Assembly (NCBI GenBank): GCA_039922875.1
Contig: JBDTDV010000016.1
Coordinates: 100,881 to 164,880, forward strand
Direction of reading: 5' to 3'
DNA length: 64,000 bases
Source of the DNA: JBDTDV01 sp039922875
Lineage (GTDB): Bacteria > Actinomycetota > Actinomycetes > Actinomycetales > Microbacteriaceae
Shown here: positions 51,005-60,900 of the stretch, one piece after another
How positions within the stretch are numbered: position 1 is the stretch's first letter
Layout: each line of letters starts with the position of its first letter
Notes under the pieces: model-generated
What the model was told of the DNA's origin: nothing
Database searches by the model: none
What the model saw: only the letters and a program-made list of their open reading frames with translations
Position numbers and translations under genes: made by a program

Positions 51005-51804
51005 CGCCGAAACCGTTCACTCATCCGGACGCGGTGGCCTTCCGACCGCTGGACTGGACCGGCCAGCATCCACCAGCCGTGCCGTCGGCCGCCGTTCCCG
51101 GTCACGTGGCACTGGTCATGGACGGCAACGGCCGCTGGGCGAATAGGCGTGGGCTGACCAGGATCGAGGGGCATCGGGCGGGTGAACATGCGCTTCTGGA
51201 CGTTGTCGCCGGTGCCATTCAGATCGGCGTGAGGCAGCTTTCGGTGTATGCCTTCTCCACCGAGAATTGGCGTCGATCACCGCAGGAGGTGCGTTTCCTG
51301 ATGGGGTTCAATCGCGATGTCTTGCACCGCAGGCGCGACCAACTCAATGAGTGGGGCGTCCGGATCCGGTGGTCGGGCCGTAAGCCGCGACTGTGGACAT
51401 CGGTGGTCAAAGAATTGCAATACGCTGAGCGACTCACCGCCGAGAACGACGTGTTGACGCTGACGATGTGCGTGAACTACGGCGGGCGGACCGAGATCGC
51501 GGATGCTGTGCGCGCTCTGGCCGCAGACGTCGCCGCGGGCCGGCTGAAGGCATCCGGAATTACCGAGAAGTCCATCCAGAAATACCTGTACGTGCCAGAG
51601 CTGCCGGATGTGGACTTGTTCGTGCGCAGCTCCGGTGAGCAGCGCACGAGCAACTTCTTGCTCTGGCAGAGCGCCTACGCCGAAATGGTCTTCTTGGACA
51701 CGCTGTGGCCCGACTTCACCCGGGTGCAGCTGTGGCAGGCGGTCAGCGAATATGCCGCCAGGAGCCGCCGTTTCGGCGGCGCCGTGGACAGCCCGACCGC
51801 GTGA
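51001..51804 (+). CDS. uppS: Isoprenyl transferase (undecaprenyl/decaprenyl diphosphate synthase)
   Basis: Cis-prenyltransferase producing the lipid carrier for peptidoglycan and other envelope polymers, the same carrier used by MraY and MurG here. The 267 residues show the catalytic VALVMDGNGRWA (Asp41), STENWRRSPQEV, VNYGGRTEIADAVR and VRSSGEQRTSNFLLWQSAYAE. The usual family sequence is SGE-x-R-x-S-NF. The chain starts within the recO stop. Confidence 0.94.
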   Translation: MTPKPFTHPDAVAFRPLDWTGQHPPAVPSAAVPGHVALVMDGNGRWANRRGLTRIEGHRAGEHALLDVVAGAIQIGVRQLSVYAFSTENWRRSPQEVRFLMGFNRDVLHRRRDQLNEWGVRIRWSGRKPRLWTSVVKELQYAERLTAENDVLTLTMCVNYGGRTEIADAVRALAADVAAGRLKASGITEKSIQKYLYVPELPDVDLFVRSSGEQRTSNFLLWQSAYAEMVFLDTLWPDFTRVQLWQAVSEYAARSRRFGGAVDSPTA

Positions 51805-51880
51805 GCGGGTCATCCACGTTCGGCGGGTGCCGCCGGCCAGGGTCGGGAATGCCGCGGCGGCATGGTGAGTTGCTTCAGAT

Positions 51881-52531
51881 ATGAGCGAAGCCATCACAGT
51901 GCACATCTGGTCGGATATCGCTTGCCCGTGGTGCTACATCGGCAAGCGCAAGTTCGAAGCGGGTGTCGCAGAATACGGTGGTGAGGTCGAGGTCGAATAC
52001 CACTCCTTCGAGCTGGCCCCGGATACCCCGGTAGATTTCGATGGCAGTGAGACCGACTTCTTGATCGAGCACAAGGGATATCCGCGGGAACGAGTCAGCG
52101 AAATGCTCGAACGCGTGACCGGGATTGCCCAGCAGGTCGGACTGCACTACGACTACGACGCGATCCAGCACACCAACACGGTCAAGGCGCACCAACTGCT
52201 TCACTTCGCGAAGGCACACGGCAGGCAACTCGAAATGACAGAGCGCCTACTGAAGGCGTATTTCGTCGAGGGTCGACATGTCGGCCGGGACGCGGAGCTG
52301 GCCGAGCTGGCCGCGGACGTCGGACTCGATCGCAAGGACGTGCTCCGCTCGCTGAGTGCGAACGAGTACCTGGACGATGTCCGCGCGGACCAAAAGCAAG
52401 CCGCCGAATACGGCATCCAAGGCGTCCCGTTCTTTGTCATAGGTGGGAAATACGGCGTGTCCGGTGCCCAGGATGCGGCGACTTTCGCCGCCGCGCTGCG
52501 CCAAGTCCGCGACGAACGAGTCACCCAATGA
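51881..52531 (+). CDS. DsbA/FrnE family oxidoreductase
   Basis: The 216-residue thioredoxin-fold protein with an inserted helical domain. VHIWSDIACPWCYIGKRKFE holds the C-P-W-C active site (Cys15, Cys18), and GIQGVPFFVIGGKYGVSGAQ holds the cis-Pro loop. No signal peptide is present, so it acts in the cytoplasm, probably in thiol exchange or polyketide-like roles as seen in FrnE proteins. It overlaps a 47-aa microprotein by four bases, and 76 bases separate it from uppS. Confidence 0.92.
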   Translation: MSEAITVHIWSDIACPWCYIGKRKFEAGVAEYGGEVEVEYHSFELAPDTPVDFDGSETDFLIEHKGYPRERVSEMLERVTGIAQQVGLHYDYDAIQHTNTVKAHQLLHFAKAHGRQLEMTERLLKAYFVEGRHVGRDAELAELAADVGLDRKDVLRSLSANEYLDDVRADQKQAAEYGIQGVPFFVIGGKYGVSGAQDAATFAAALRQVRDERVTQ

Positions 52532-52671
52532 GTCCCGATCGGGCCGATCCGAATGCGGCCGCCGCGACTTTGATCGGCTTCGGCGACCCCTCTGCAGCCG
52601 TTTGCACGGAGGGTGTTTGCGAGGTTCCGGCTGCTCAGCCGACGGTGGCCGATGACCAGGCGTCAGCCTGA
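52528..52671 (+). CDS. Coupled microprotein with a Cys pair (47 aa)
   Basis: A small ORF starting in the stop of the DsbA-like gene (ATGA). Most of the protein is Ala/Asp/Pro rich; the centre, LIGFGDPSAAVCTEGVCEVP, has Cys26 and Cys31. I have the impression that short proteins of this type occur near FrnE-like genes in actinobacteria, but I cannot check. The direct coupling to a thiol oxidoreductase suggests it is a substrate, redox partner or metal-binding protein. Function unknown. Confidence 0.6.
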   Translation: MSPDRADPNAAAATLIGFGDPSAAVCTEGVCEVPAAQPTVADDQASA

Positions 52672-52722
52672 GCAACAGCACGGATTCATTCCGCCGCCGA
52701 CTTTCTGGGAGAATCGACTGAG

Positions 52723-53913
52723 ATGACTCCCATACAGACCGCACTGAAACCGTCCGCAGCCCTGACTCTTGGCTCGCTGGCGATCGACGTGCCCGTTGTG
52801 CTCGCGCCGATGGCGGGGGTCACGAACACTGCCTTCCGGAGGCTGTGTCAGGAGTTCGGCGCCGGCTTGTACGTCAGCGAGATGATCACGTCTCGGGCGC
52901 TGGTGGAGCGCACCAGGGAATCGATGCGACTGATCCGGCACCACCCCAGCGAAAGAATCCGCTCTGTCCAGCTCTACGGCGTCGACCCGAAGACGGTCTC
53001 GGAGGCCGTCACCATGCTGGTCGCCGAAGACCGGGCCGACCACATCGATCTGAACTTCGGCTGCCCGGTGCCCAAGGTGACCAGGAAAGGCGGGGGGGCG
53101 GCGTTGCCGTGGAAACTCGACCTGTTCCGACAGATTGTGGAGGCCGCGGTGAAGGCTGCTGGACCCCTTCCCGTGACCGTCAAGATGCGCAAGGGCATCG
53201 ATAGCGACCATCTCACCTACCTCGAGGCCGGCAAGATCGCAGAGTCCGCGGGGGTCGCCTCGGTCGCACTGCACGCCAGGACCGCGGCCGACTACTACTC
53301 CGGCACGGCCGACTGGACGGCGATTGCCGCGTTGAAGGAAACCATCACCTCGGTGCCGGTGCTTGGCAACGGCGACATCTGGAGCGCATCGGATGCGCTG
53401 CGGATGATGGCAGAAACCGGCTGCGACGCGGTCGTGGTCGGCCGGGGATGCCTGGGTAGGCCGTGGCTGTTCGGCGACCTCGCCGCCGCGTTCGCCACCG
53501 ATCCGGAAACCGGTGCGCGCACCGGCTCGACCAGCACCATCGAGCCTGACCTGGGTCACGTCGCTGCGGCCTTCCGGCGGCACGCCGAATTGCTCGTCGA
53601 ATTCTTCGAGAGCGAGGACCGCGGGTGCCGCGACATCCGCAAGCACGTGGCCTGGTATTTCAAGGGGTACCCGGTCGGCGGTGATCTGCGGGCTGCTCTA
53701 GCCAGGGTGGAGAGCCTGCAGCAGCTGGACGACTTGCTCGGGACCCTCGACTGGTCGAGCCCCTATCCCGGTGCGGGAGCGCAGGGGCCGCGTGGCCGAG
53801 CCGGCAGTCCCAAGCGCACCACCCTGCCTGACGGCTGGCTGCGATCCCGACAGCTCGGCTCACGCGAGCGAGAGAATCTCACCGAAACGGAGTTCGACAC
53901 CAGTGGCGGCTGA
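52723..53913 (+). CDS. dusB: tRNA-dihydrouridine synthase
   Basis: FMN-dependent reduction of uridines in tRNA. The 396-residue protein has a TIM barrel (VLAPMAGVTNTAFRRLCQEFG), the catalytic Cys114 in LNFGCPVPKV, R(K)GGGAAL, HARTAADYYSG and GNGDIWS motifs, then a C-terminal helical RNA-binding domain. ATG 52723 follows GGGAGA. The C-terminus extends beyond the family core by about 35 basic residues. It overlaps dgt by 11 bases. Confidence 0.93.
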   Translation: MTPIQTALKPSAALTLGSLAIDVPVVLAPMAGVTNTAFRRLCQEFGAGLYVSEMITSRALVERTRESMRLIRHHPSERIRSVQLYGVDPKTVSEAVTMLVAEDRADHIDLNFGCPVPKVTRKGGGAALPWKLDLFRQIVEAAVKAAGPLPVTVKMRKGIDSDHLTYLEAGKIAESAGVASVALHARTAADYYSGTADWTAIAALKETITSVPVLGNGDIWSASDALRMMAETGCDAVVVGRGCLGRPWLFGDLAAAFATDPETGARTGSTSTIEPDLGHVAAAFRRHAELLVEFFESEDRGCRDIRKHVAWYFKGYPVGGDLRAALARVESLQQLDDLLGTLDWSSPYPGAGAQGPRGRAGSPKRTTLPDGWLRSRQLGSRERENLTETEFDTSGG

Positions 53914-55186
53914 GCTCTCGGGTGCGACGGTCTACACCGGATTCGACCGAGAGCGCGCTTTGGCGGAGGAGCACGGGTCCCGTCGCAGCGATTTCGCGCG
54001 TGACCGCGCCAGGTTGCTGCACTCCAGCGCGCTGCGACGGCTGGCCGCCAAGACCCAGGTCCTCAGTCCGACTATCGGCCTGGATTTTGCCCGTAATCGG
54101 CTGACGCACTCGCTGGAAGTGGCTCAGGTCGGCCGTGAGCTGGCTACCAGCCTTGGCTTGGATCCCGACGTTGTCGATACGGCGTGTCTTGCACACGACA
54201 TCGGCCACCCGCCGTTCGGTCACAATGGCGAGCGGGCCCTGAACAGCTGGGCTGAGGGCATCGGCGGCTTCGAGGGAAACGCGCAGACCCTGCGCCTGCT
54301 GACCCGGCTGGAGCCGAAGGTTTTCGGACCGGACTCTCGCCCCTATGGTCTGAACCTGACCAGGGCGTCACTGGACGCCAGTTGCAAATATCCCTGGCCG
54401 GCGTCGCATGCCGTCTCCGACCCGAGCGGCAGAGCCAAGTTCGGCTTCTACCGTGACGACGTCGGTGTCTTCCAGTGGTTGCGAGCCGGAGCGCCGAAGC
54501 GGGTACTCTGCGTCGAGGCCCAGGTGATGGACCTCTCGGATGATATCGCGTACTCGGTGCACGACTTCGAGGACGCCGTCGTGAATGGATTCATTGACGT
54601 TCCGGCACTGAGCTCGCGGGTGAACCACGACGCGCTGGTTGCCTCGATGTACGAGTGGATTGGCGGCGAGTTCGATCACGACGAGCTGGTCGCAGCCTTT
54701 GACCGACTGGACTCACTGGAGGTGTGGCTGGACACCTGGGACGCCAGCCGGCGCACTCAGGCCAGGCTGAAAAACCTGACCAGCCAATTGATCGGCAGGT
54801 TCGCCAAGGCCGCCACCGCCGCAACCCGGGCGGCGCATCCCAAGGAGACCTTCATCCGGTTCGGGGCCAACGTGGTTGTGCCACGAGAGATCCAGACCGA
54901 GATCGCCGTGCTCAAGGGCATCGTCGCCGCTTTCGTGATGTCAACGACCACTAGGGCGCCGATTTACGCCAAGCAGCGCGAGGTTCTGACCACCCTGGCG
55001 GACGCTCTTTATGCACATGGCCCGGCCGGGCTGGATGCGGGGTTCACCGAGGACTGGATGCTGGCTCCCGACGACAACGCCAGACGCAGGGTGGTCGTGG
55101 ACCAGGTGGCCAACCTGACCGACCAGTCGGCCATCTCCTGGCATGCTCGGCTGGTCGGCGAGCATGGCGCTCTCCCGCATACTTAG
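53903..55186 (+). CDS. dgt: Deoxyguanosinetriphosphate triphosphohydrolase-like protein
   Basis: HD-domain enzyme hydrolysing dNTPs to nucleoside and triphosphate. The 427 residues show FARDRARLLHSSALRRLAAKTQV, RLTHSLEVAQ and the HD in AHDIGHPPFGHNGE (His/Asp near 97-98). GTG 53903 is chosen: longer forms only shadow dusB. A role in dNTP pool balance is expected. It ends three bases before yggT, which is the border with the division genes. Confidence 0.92.
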   Translation: MAAELSGATVYTGFDRERALAEEHGSRRSDFARDRARLLHSSALRRLAAKTQVLSPTIGLDFARNRLTHSLEVAQVGRELATSLGLDPDVVDTACLAHDIGHPPFGHNGERALNSWAEGIGGFEGNAQTLRLLTRLEPKVFGPDSRPYGLNLTRASLDASCKYPWPASHAVSDPSGRAKFGFYRDDVGVFQWLRAGAPKRVLCVEAQVMDLSDDIAYSVHDFEDAVVNGFIDVPALSSRVNHDALVASMYEWIGGEFDHDELVAAFDRLDSLEVWLDTWDASRRTQARLKNLTSQLIGRFAKAATAATRAAHPKETFIRFGANVVVPREIQTEIAVLKGIVAAFVMSTTTRAPIYAKQREVLTTLADALYAHGPAGLDAGFTEDWMLAPDDNARRRVVVDQVANLTDQSAISWHARLVGEHGALPHT

Positions 55187-55189
55187 AGT

Positions 55190-55492
55190 GTGGCCATCGT
55201 CTCAGTCCTCGCGCACATTGCCTACTACCTGCTGCTGATCTTCTTCTTCGTCATGTGGGCCCGGTTCATCGTCGACCTCGTACGCAGCTTCAGCCGGGGT
55301 TGGCGGCCGAAGGGGTTCGCCTTGGTCGTGACCGAGGGAATGTACATCGTCACGGATCCTCCGATCCGCTTCTTCCGCAAACTGATCCCACCGCTTTCGA
55401 TTGGTCCGGTCGCGATCGATTTCGGCTGGAGTCTGACCATGCTGGTCTGCGTGATCGGCATGTACATCAGCACATTCTTCACGGTCAGCTAA
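55190..55492 (+). CDS. YggT family membrane protein
   Basis: A 100-residue protein with two membrane helices (about 7-27 and 77-97) and the YggT loop (VTEGMYIVTDPPIRFFRKLIPP). In actinobacteria it normally follows sepF and precedes divIVA; here it precedes divIVA but is far from sepF. Function is unknown, probably related to envelope or osmotic control. GTG 55190 has no Shine-Dalgarno, while CATACT lies six bases upstream, so the message may be leaderless. Confidence 0.92.
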   Translation: MAIVSVLAHIAYYLLLIFFFVMWARFIVDLVRSFSRGWRPKGFALVVTEGMYIVTDPPIRFFRKLIPPLSIGPVAIDFGWSLTMLVCVIGMYISTFFTVS

Positions 55493-55520
55493 ATCGGTTC
55501 GAGGGCGGCCTCCGTCGGCT

Positions 55521-55539
55521 GTATCCTGATCTGGGATAC
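55521..55539. promoter_or_regulatory. Inverted repeat upstream of divIVA
   Basis: GTATCC (55521-55526) and GGATAC (55534-55539) around TGATCTG. It lies in the 143-base yggT-divIVA gap, 97 bases before divIVA, where the divIVA promoter should lie. No better -10 or -35 was fixed. Confidence 0.4.
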
Positions 55540-55635
55540 GATGTCCCCCTCGCGCTGTGCGCGGTCCGGTATGGACTTTGCTAGCGTTAGGGGACGTCGT
55601 TTATTGTTCGTACTTGAGCTTAAGGGTGGCACGCC

Positions 55636-56370
55636 ATGGCGCTAACTCCGGAAGATGTAGTAAACAAGCGGTTTCAACCGACCAAATTCCGTGAGGGGTA
55701 CGATCAGGACGAGGTCGACGACTTCCTTGACGAAGTGGTCGTGGAGCTGCGCCGGTTGAACCAGGAGAACGAAGAACTCAAGCAGCGCAACGTTGCCAAC
55801 GAGTCCCGCATTGCCGAACTTCAGCGAAGCGGTGGCGGTGCCGAGGCCGAAGAGGCCGAAGAGGCCGATGAACCCGCTCAGCCGGCCGCCGCTCAACCGG
55901 TGGCCGCATCGCCGGTCGTCGTTGCTGCGCCGGCCGCGGCAGTTGCAGCGCCAGCAGCAGCCGAGCCGTCCGCGATCGACACCAGCGCCACCGAAGGCAC
56001 CAACAACCTGTTGCAGTTGGCCCGTAGGTTGCACGAGGAGCATGTCCGCGACGGCGTCGAGAAGCGCGACGCGCTGATCGCGGAGGGACACGCTACCGCC
56101 GCCCGGGTGGTCGCAGAGGCAGAGTCTAAGCAGCGCGCGCAGATCAACGCACTCGATCAGGAGCGGACCACCCTCGAGCATCGGATCGACGAGTTGCGCA
56201 CCTTCGAGCGTGACTATCGGGAGAAGCTGCGCGGCTACATCGAGAGCCAGCTGCGGGAACTCGACTCCGCCAATACGGGCTCGGACTCATACTCTGCCCC
56301 GGCCGGGTCGGTGAGCGGCAACAGTGGTTCGGCGCAGACGCCTCCCACGTTCCAAGGTTTTGGGAGCTAG
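55636..56370 (+). CDS. Polar growth/division protein DivIVA (Wag31)
   Basis: The 244-residue protein has the DivIVA N-terminal domain (LTPEDVVNKRFQPTKFREGYDQDEVDDFLDEVVVELRRLNQENEELKQ), which binds curved membranes, an Ala/Pro-rich linker (about 72-115), a long coiled coil (about 117-215) and a Ser/Gly tail. It directs polar growth and septal placement in actinobacteria. Length compares with Wag31. It is upstream of lspA and downstream of yggT; sepF is missing from this neighbourhood. Confidence 0.95.
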   Translation: MALTPEDVVNKRFQPTKFREGYDQDEVDDFLDEVVVELRRLNQENEELKQRNVANESRIAELQRSGGGAEAEEAEEADEPAQPAAAQPVAASPVVVAAPAAAVAAPAAAEPSAIDTSATEGTNNLLQLARRLHEEHVRDGVEKRDALIAEGHATAARVVAEAESKQRAQINALDQERTTLEHRIDELRTFERDYREKLRGYIESQLRELDSANTGSDSYSAPAGSVSGNSGSAQTPPTFQGFGS

Positions 56371-56953
56371 CGCGCGGGCGAAGGTCAGCGTACGAGCGCT
56401 CGTCATTCTGGCTGCCATCGCGCTCGTCGTTCTGGTAATCGATCAGGTTGCGAAGTATCTGGTCGTGCACAACCTGGCGCTCGGCGAGCAGGTCACCGTG
56501 CTCGGAATGTGGTTGAAGCTGCAGTACGTCACAAACTCGGGAGCCGCGTTCTCCATCGGTAGCGGTTCCGCGTGGATCTTCTCCCTGATCGGTACCGCCG
56601 TGTTGTGTTTCATCGTCTGGTACGCCAGACGAATCCGCTCGATCGGCTGGGCGGTGCTCTTCGGCCTGCTGCTGGGGGGCTTGGCCGGCAATCTCGTTGA
56701 CCGGCTCACCCGGTCACCGGGCTTCGGGGTCGGGCACGTGGTCGACTTCTTGCAGATCCCGTTGCTGCCGGCGATCTTCAACCTGGCCGATGTCGCCATC
56801 GTTTCCAGCATGGTGCTTTTCCTGCTTCTGACCCTGCGCGGGGTCGGGCTGGATGGCCGACGGCACGCCCAGGGAGAGCCGGACCCGGCCGATCAGACCG
56901 GCGGGGCCGAACCGGCCGACGCTCAGCCGCCAACGCACCCGAGTGCGGGCTAG
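56324..56953 (+). CDS. lspA: Lipoprotein signal peptidase LspA
   Basis: Aspartyl protease that cleaves lipoprotein signal peptides, such as that of the osmoprotectant receptor here. The chain has four membrane helices and both catalytic Asp motifs, GGLAGNLVDR and FNLADVAI. From GTG 56324 it has 209 residues and overlaps divIVA by 47 bases. TTG 56360, giving 197 residues, would overlap by only 11; neither has a strong ribosome-binding site. The C-terminus is an acidic Pro-rich tail after the last helix. Confidence 0.93.
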   Translation: MVRRRRLPRSKVLGASARAKVSVRALVILAAIALVVLVIDQVAKYLVVHNLALGEQVTVLGMWLKLQYVTNSGAAFSIGSGSAWIFSLIGTAVLCFIVWYARRIRSIGWAVLFGLLLGGLAGNLVDRLTRSPGFGVGHVVDFLQIPLLPAIFNLADVAIVSSMVLFLLLTLRGVGLDGRRHAQGEPDPADQTGGAEPADAQPPTHPSAG

Positions 56954-57903
56954 TGGCGCTCCTCCAATCGCGCGCCCTGCCGGTCCCCGAGGGTCTGGAC
57001 GGCAGCCGTGTCGACGTCGGGATCGCCAAACTGCTCGGTGTCTCTAGGAGCTTTTCGGCCGAGGTAGCCGAATCCGGCGGCGTGAGCGTCGATGGGCGGG
57101 TAGCAGCGAAGTCCGACCGGCTTCGTGCCGGCAGTTGGCTGGAAGTTTCCTGGGAGCCGAAACACGCCCCCGTGATCGTGCCGATCGCGGTGCCTGACCT
57201 GGGCATCGTGTACGACGACGACGACATTGTGGTGATCGACAAGCCGCCGGGCGTGGCGGCGCATCCGTCTGTGGGCTGGCATGGTCCGACGGTAGTCGGC
57301 GCGCTGGCGGCGGCCGGGTTCCGCATCGCCACCTCCGGTGCCGCGGAACGAGCCGGGGTGGTGCATCGGCTGGATGCCGGCACCAGCGGCCTGATGGTGG
57401 TAGCCAAATCCGAGACGGCCTACACGAGTCTGAAACGCGCCTTCCACGACCGCACCGTCACCAAGCTCTACCACGCGGTCGTGCAGGGTCATCCCGATCC
57501 GCTGGCTGGCACGATCGACGCGCCCGTCGGCCGGCATCCGAAGTCGGAGTGGAAGTTCGCTGTCATCTCAACGGGCAAGCCGTCGGTGACGCACTACCGC
57601 AGTCTGGAGGCATTCCGCTCGGCCAGTCTCCTGGAGGTGCATCTGGAGACCGGGCGAACCCACCAGATCCGGGTGCACATGGCCGCAGGACGGCATCCCT
57701 GTGTCGGGGATTCGATGTACGGAGCCGACCCGACGATCTCGGCAAGACTGGGCCTTGGCCGACAGTGGCTGCATGCAAAGCAGCTCGCATTCGCGCATCC
57801 TGGATCGGGCGAGTGGGTGGAATTCAGCGCCGACTATCCGGCCGATCTGCAACACGCGCTGGAGGTCCTGCGAGAGAATGAGACGGCCAGCGCACATCCC
57901 TGA
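56953..57903 (+). CDS. RluD-type pseudouridine synthase
   Basis: The 316-residue enzyme has an S4 RNA-binding domain (SRVDVGIAKLLGVSRSFSAEVAESGGVSVDGR) and a PsuA/RluD catalytic domain with RLDAGTSGLMVVAK (Asp at about 141) and TGRTHQIRVHM. It converts uridines in 23S rRNA to pseudouridine. The start GTG shares a base with the lspA stop (TAGTG); lspA-rluD coupling is common in Gram-positives. The rRNA target cannot be read from sequence. Confidence 0.92.
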   Translation: MALLQSRALPVPEGLDGSRVDVGIAKLLGVSRSFSAEVAESGGVSVDGRVAAKSDRLRAGSWLEVSWEPKHAPVIVPIAVPDLGIVYDDDDIVVIDKPPGVAAHPSVGWHGPTVVGALAAAGFRIATSGAAERAGVVHRLDAGTSGLMVVAKSETAYTSLKRAFHDRTVTKLYHAVVQGHPDPLAGTIDAPVGRHPKSEWKFAVISTGKPSVTHYRSLEAFRSASLLEVHLETGRTHQIRVHMAAGRHPCVGDSMYGADPTISARLGLGRQWLHAKQLAFAHPGSGEWVEFSADYPADLQHALEVLRENETASAHP

Positions 57904-57918
57904 ATTACCGGAGAAATA

Positions 57919-60900
57919 TTGTCCCCTCGTGACGATTCGTTCGTTCATCTGCACGTCCACAGCGAATACTCGATGCTGGACGGAGCCGCGCACGTCAAAC
58001 CTCTGATCGAGGCGGCTGTCGCGGAAGGGATGCCGGCGGTCGCGATCACCGACCACGGCAATATGTTCGGCGCTTACGATTTCTGGAAGACCGCGACCGC
58101 CGCAGGCATTAAACCGATTATCGGAACCGAGGCGTACATCACCCCGGGCACGGCCAGGGGTGACAAGACCCGCGTTCGGTGGGGGAATTCCGCACAGAGC
58201 GGCGACGACGTCGGCGGCAGTGGCGCGTACACCCATATGACGCTACTGTCCGAGACGACCACGGGGATGCACAACCTGTTCCGGCTCTCCTCTCGCGCCT
58301 CCATCGAGGGTTTCTACTTCAAACCACGGATGGACCGCGAACTGTTGTCCCAATACTCGCAAGGCATCATCGCCACCACCGGCTGCGCGGGCGGGGAAGT
58401 GCAGACTCGGTTACGTCTTGGCCAGTATGCCGAAGCGAAGGCGGCGGCGGCCGAGTTCCGGGACATCTTCGGAGCGGACAACTACTTCTGCGAGGTGATG
58501 GACCACGGCATCGACGTGGAACGCCGCACCATGACCGACCTACTTCGGCTGGCCAAAGAATTGAACCTGCCGCTGGTGGCCAGCAACGACCTGCACTACA
58601 CGAAGGCGCAGGACGCCATCGCGCACGCGGCGCTGCTCTGCGTGCAGTCAGCGTCGACTCTCGATGACCCGAATCGGTTCAAATTCGATTCCGACGAGTT
58701 CTACCTGAAATCCGCCGCCCAAATGCGCAGGCTGTTCTCCGATCACCCAGATGCCTGCGACAACACGCTGCTGATCGCGGAGCGATGCGGGGTGGAGTTC
58801 AACACCCACGCGAACTACATGCCCAGATTCCCGGTTCCTGACGGCGAGACCGAGGACTCCTGGTTCATCAAAGAGGTCGAGAAGGGACTCATCGACCGCT
58901 ACCCGAACGGCATCCCGGATGCCGTGCGGGAACGCGCCGACTATGAAATCGGGATCATCCGGCAGATGGGATTTCCAGGCTACTTCCTGGTCGTGGCCGA
59001 CTTCATCAACTGGTCGAAGCGGAACAACATCCGGGTCGGGCCTGGACGCGGCTCCGGGGCAGGCTCGATGGCCGCGTACGCGATGCGGATCACCGATCTC
59101 GACCCGCTCAAGCACGGCCTGATCTTCGAGCGGTTCCTCAACCCGGACCGGGTCTCGATGCCCGACTTCGATGTGGACTTCGACGACCGACGCCGCGGTG
59201 AGGTGATCCACTACGTCACCGGGAAATACGGCGATGCCCGGGTCGCCCAGATCGTCACCTACGGCACCATCAAGGCCAAGCAGGCGCTGAAGGACTCATC
59301 CCGGGTGCTGGGCTTCCCGTTCGGCATGGGGGAGAAGCTGACCAAGGCGATGCCGCCGGCGATCATGGGCAAGGACATCCCGCTGACCGGTGTGTTCGAC
59401 CCGGAACACCCCAGATACCGCGAAGCGGGCGATCTCCGCGCGGCCGTGGAGAGCGACCCCGAGGCCAGGACGGTGTTCGATACCGCCCTCGGCCTGGAGA
59501 ACCTGAAACGGCAGTGGGGGGTGCACGCGGCAGGGGTGATCATGTCATCGGATCCGCTAATCGACATCATCCCGATCATGAAGCGGGAGCAGGACGGTCA
59601 GATCGTCACCCAGCTGGACTATCCGGCCTGCGAGTCCCTGGGCCTGATCAAGATGGACTTCCTCGGGCTGCGCAACCTCACCATCATCGACGACGCCCTG
59701 GACAACATCAAGGCGAACCGGGGCTTCCGGCCGGTCCTGGAGGACCTCGGGCTCGACGATGCAGCCGCGTACGATCTCCTTGCCCGTGGCGACACCCTCG
59801 GGGTGTTCCAGCTTGACGGTGGAGCGATGCGATCGCTGTTGCGGTTGATGAAGCCGGACAACTTCGAAGACATCTCCGCCGTGATCGCGTTGTACCGGCC
59901 GGGGCCGATGGGCGCGAACTCGCATACGAACTACGCGCTGCGCAAAAACGGCCTCCAGGAGATCACCCCGATCCACCCTGAGCTGGCCGAGCCGCTGCTG
60001 GAGGTCCTCGGCGGGACGTACGGGCTGATCGTCTACCAGGAACAGGTCATGTCGGTGGCACAGAAGCTCGCGGGCTTCACGCTGGCCCAGGCCGACCTGC
60101 TGCGCCGTGCTATGGGCAAGAAGAAGAAGTCTGAGCTGGACAAACAGTTCGCCGGCTTCTCGGCCGGGATGACCGCGAACGGCTACTCGATGGATGCCGT
60201 GACTACGCTCTGGAACATCCTGGTGCCGTTCTCGGATTACGCGTTCAACAAGGCGCACTCCGCGGCGTACGGAGTGGTCTCATACTGGACCGCCTACCTG
60301 AAGGCGCACTATCCGGCCGAGTACATGGCCGGCCTGCTGACCAGCGTCGGAGACTCGAAAGACAAGCTGGCCATTTATCTGAACGAGTGCCGGCGGATGG
60401 GGATCAAGGTCCTGCCCCCGGATGTCAACGAATCGATCGGGTTCTTCGCGGCTGTCGGCGAGGACATTCGATTCGGACTCGGGGCGGTGCGCAACGTCGG
60501 CTTTTCTGTCGTGGATGCGATCAGGCAGGCCCGCGAGACACAGGGTGCCTTCACCTCATTCCACGACTTCTTGCGCAAGGTTCCGATCTCGGTGACGAAC
60601 AAGCGCACCATCGAGTCGCTGATCAAAGCCGGAGCATTCGATTCCCTCGGCTCCACTCGGCGCGCGCTGCTTGAGATTCATGAGGATGCCGTCGACTCGG
60701 TGGTCAGTGACAAGCGTGCGGCGGCCAACGGCCAGGTCGGGTTCGATTTCGACGGCCTGTGGGACGAGCCGCAAGCCGACCGGTTGGCACCGGATCGGCC
60801 GGAGTGGGCAAAGCGCGACAAGCTCGCGTTCGAGCGGGAAATGCTGGGACTGTATGTTTCGGATCACCCGCTGGCCGGTCTCGAACTGCAATTGGCCAAG

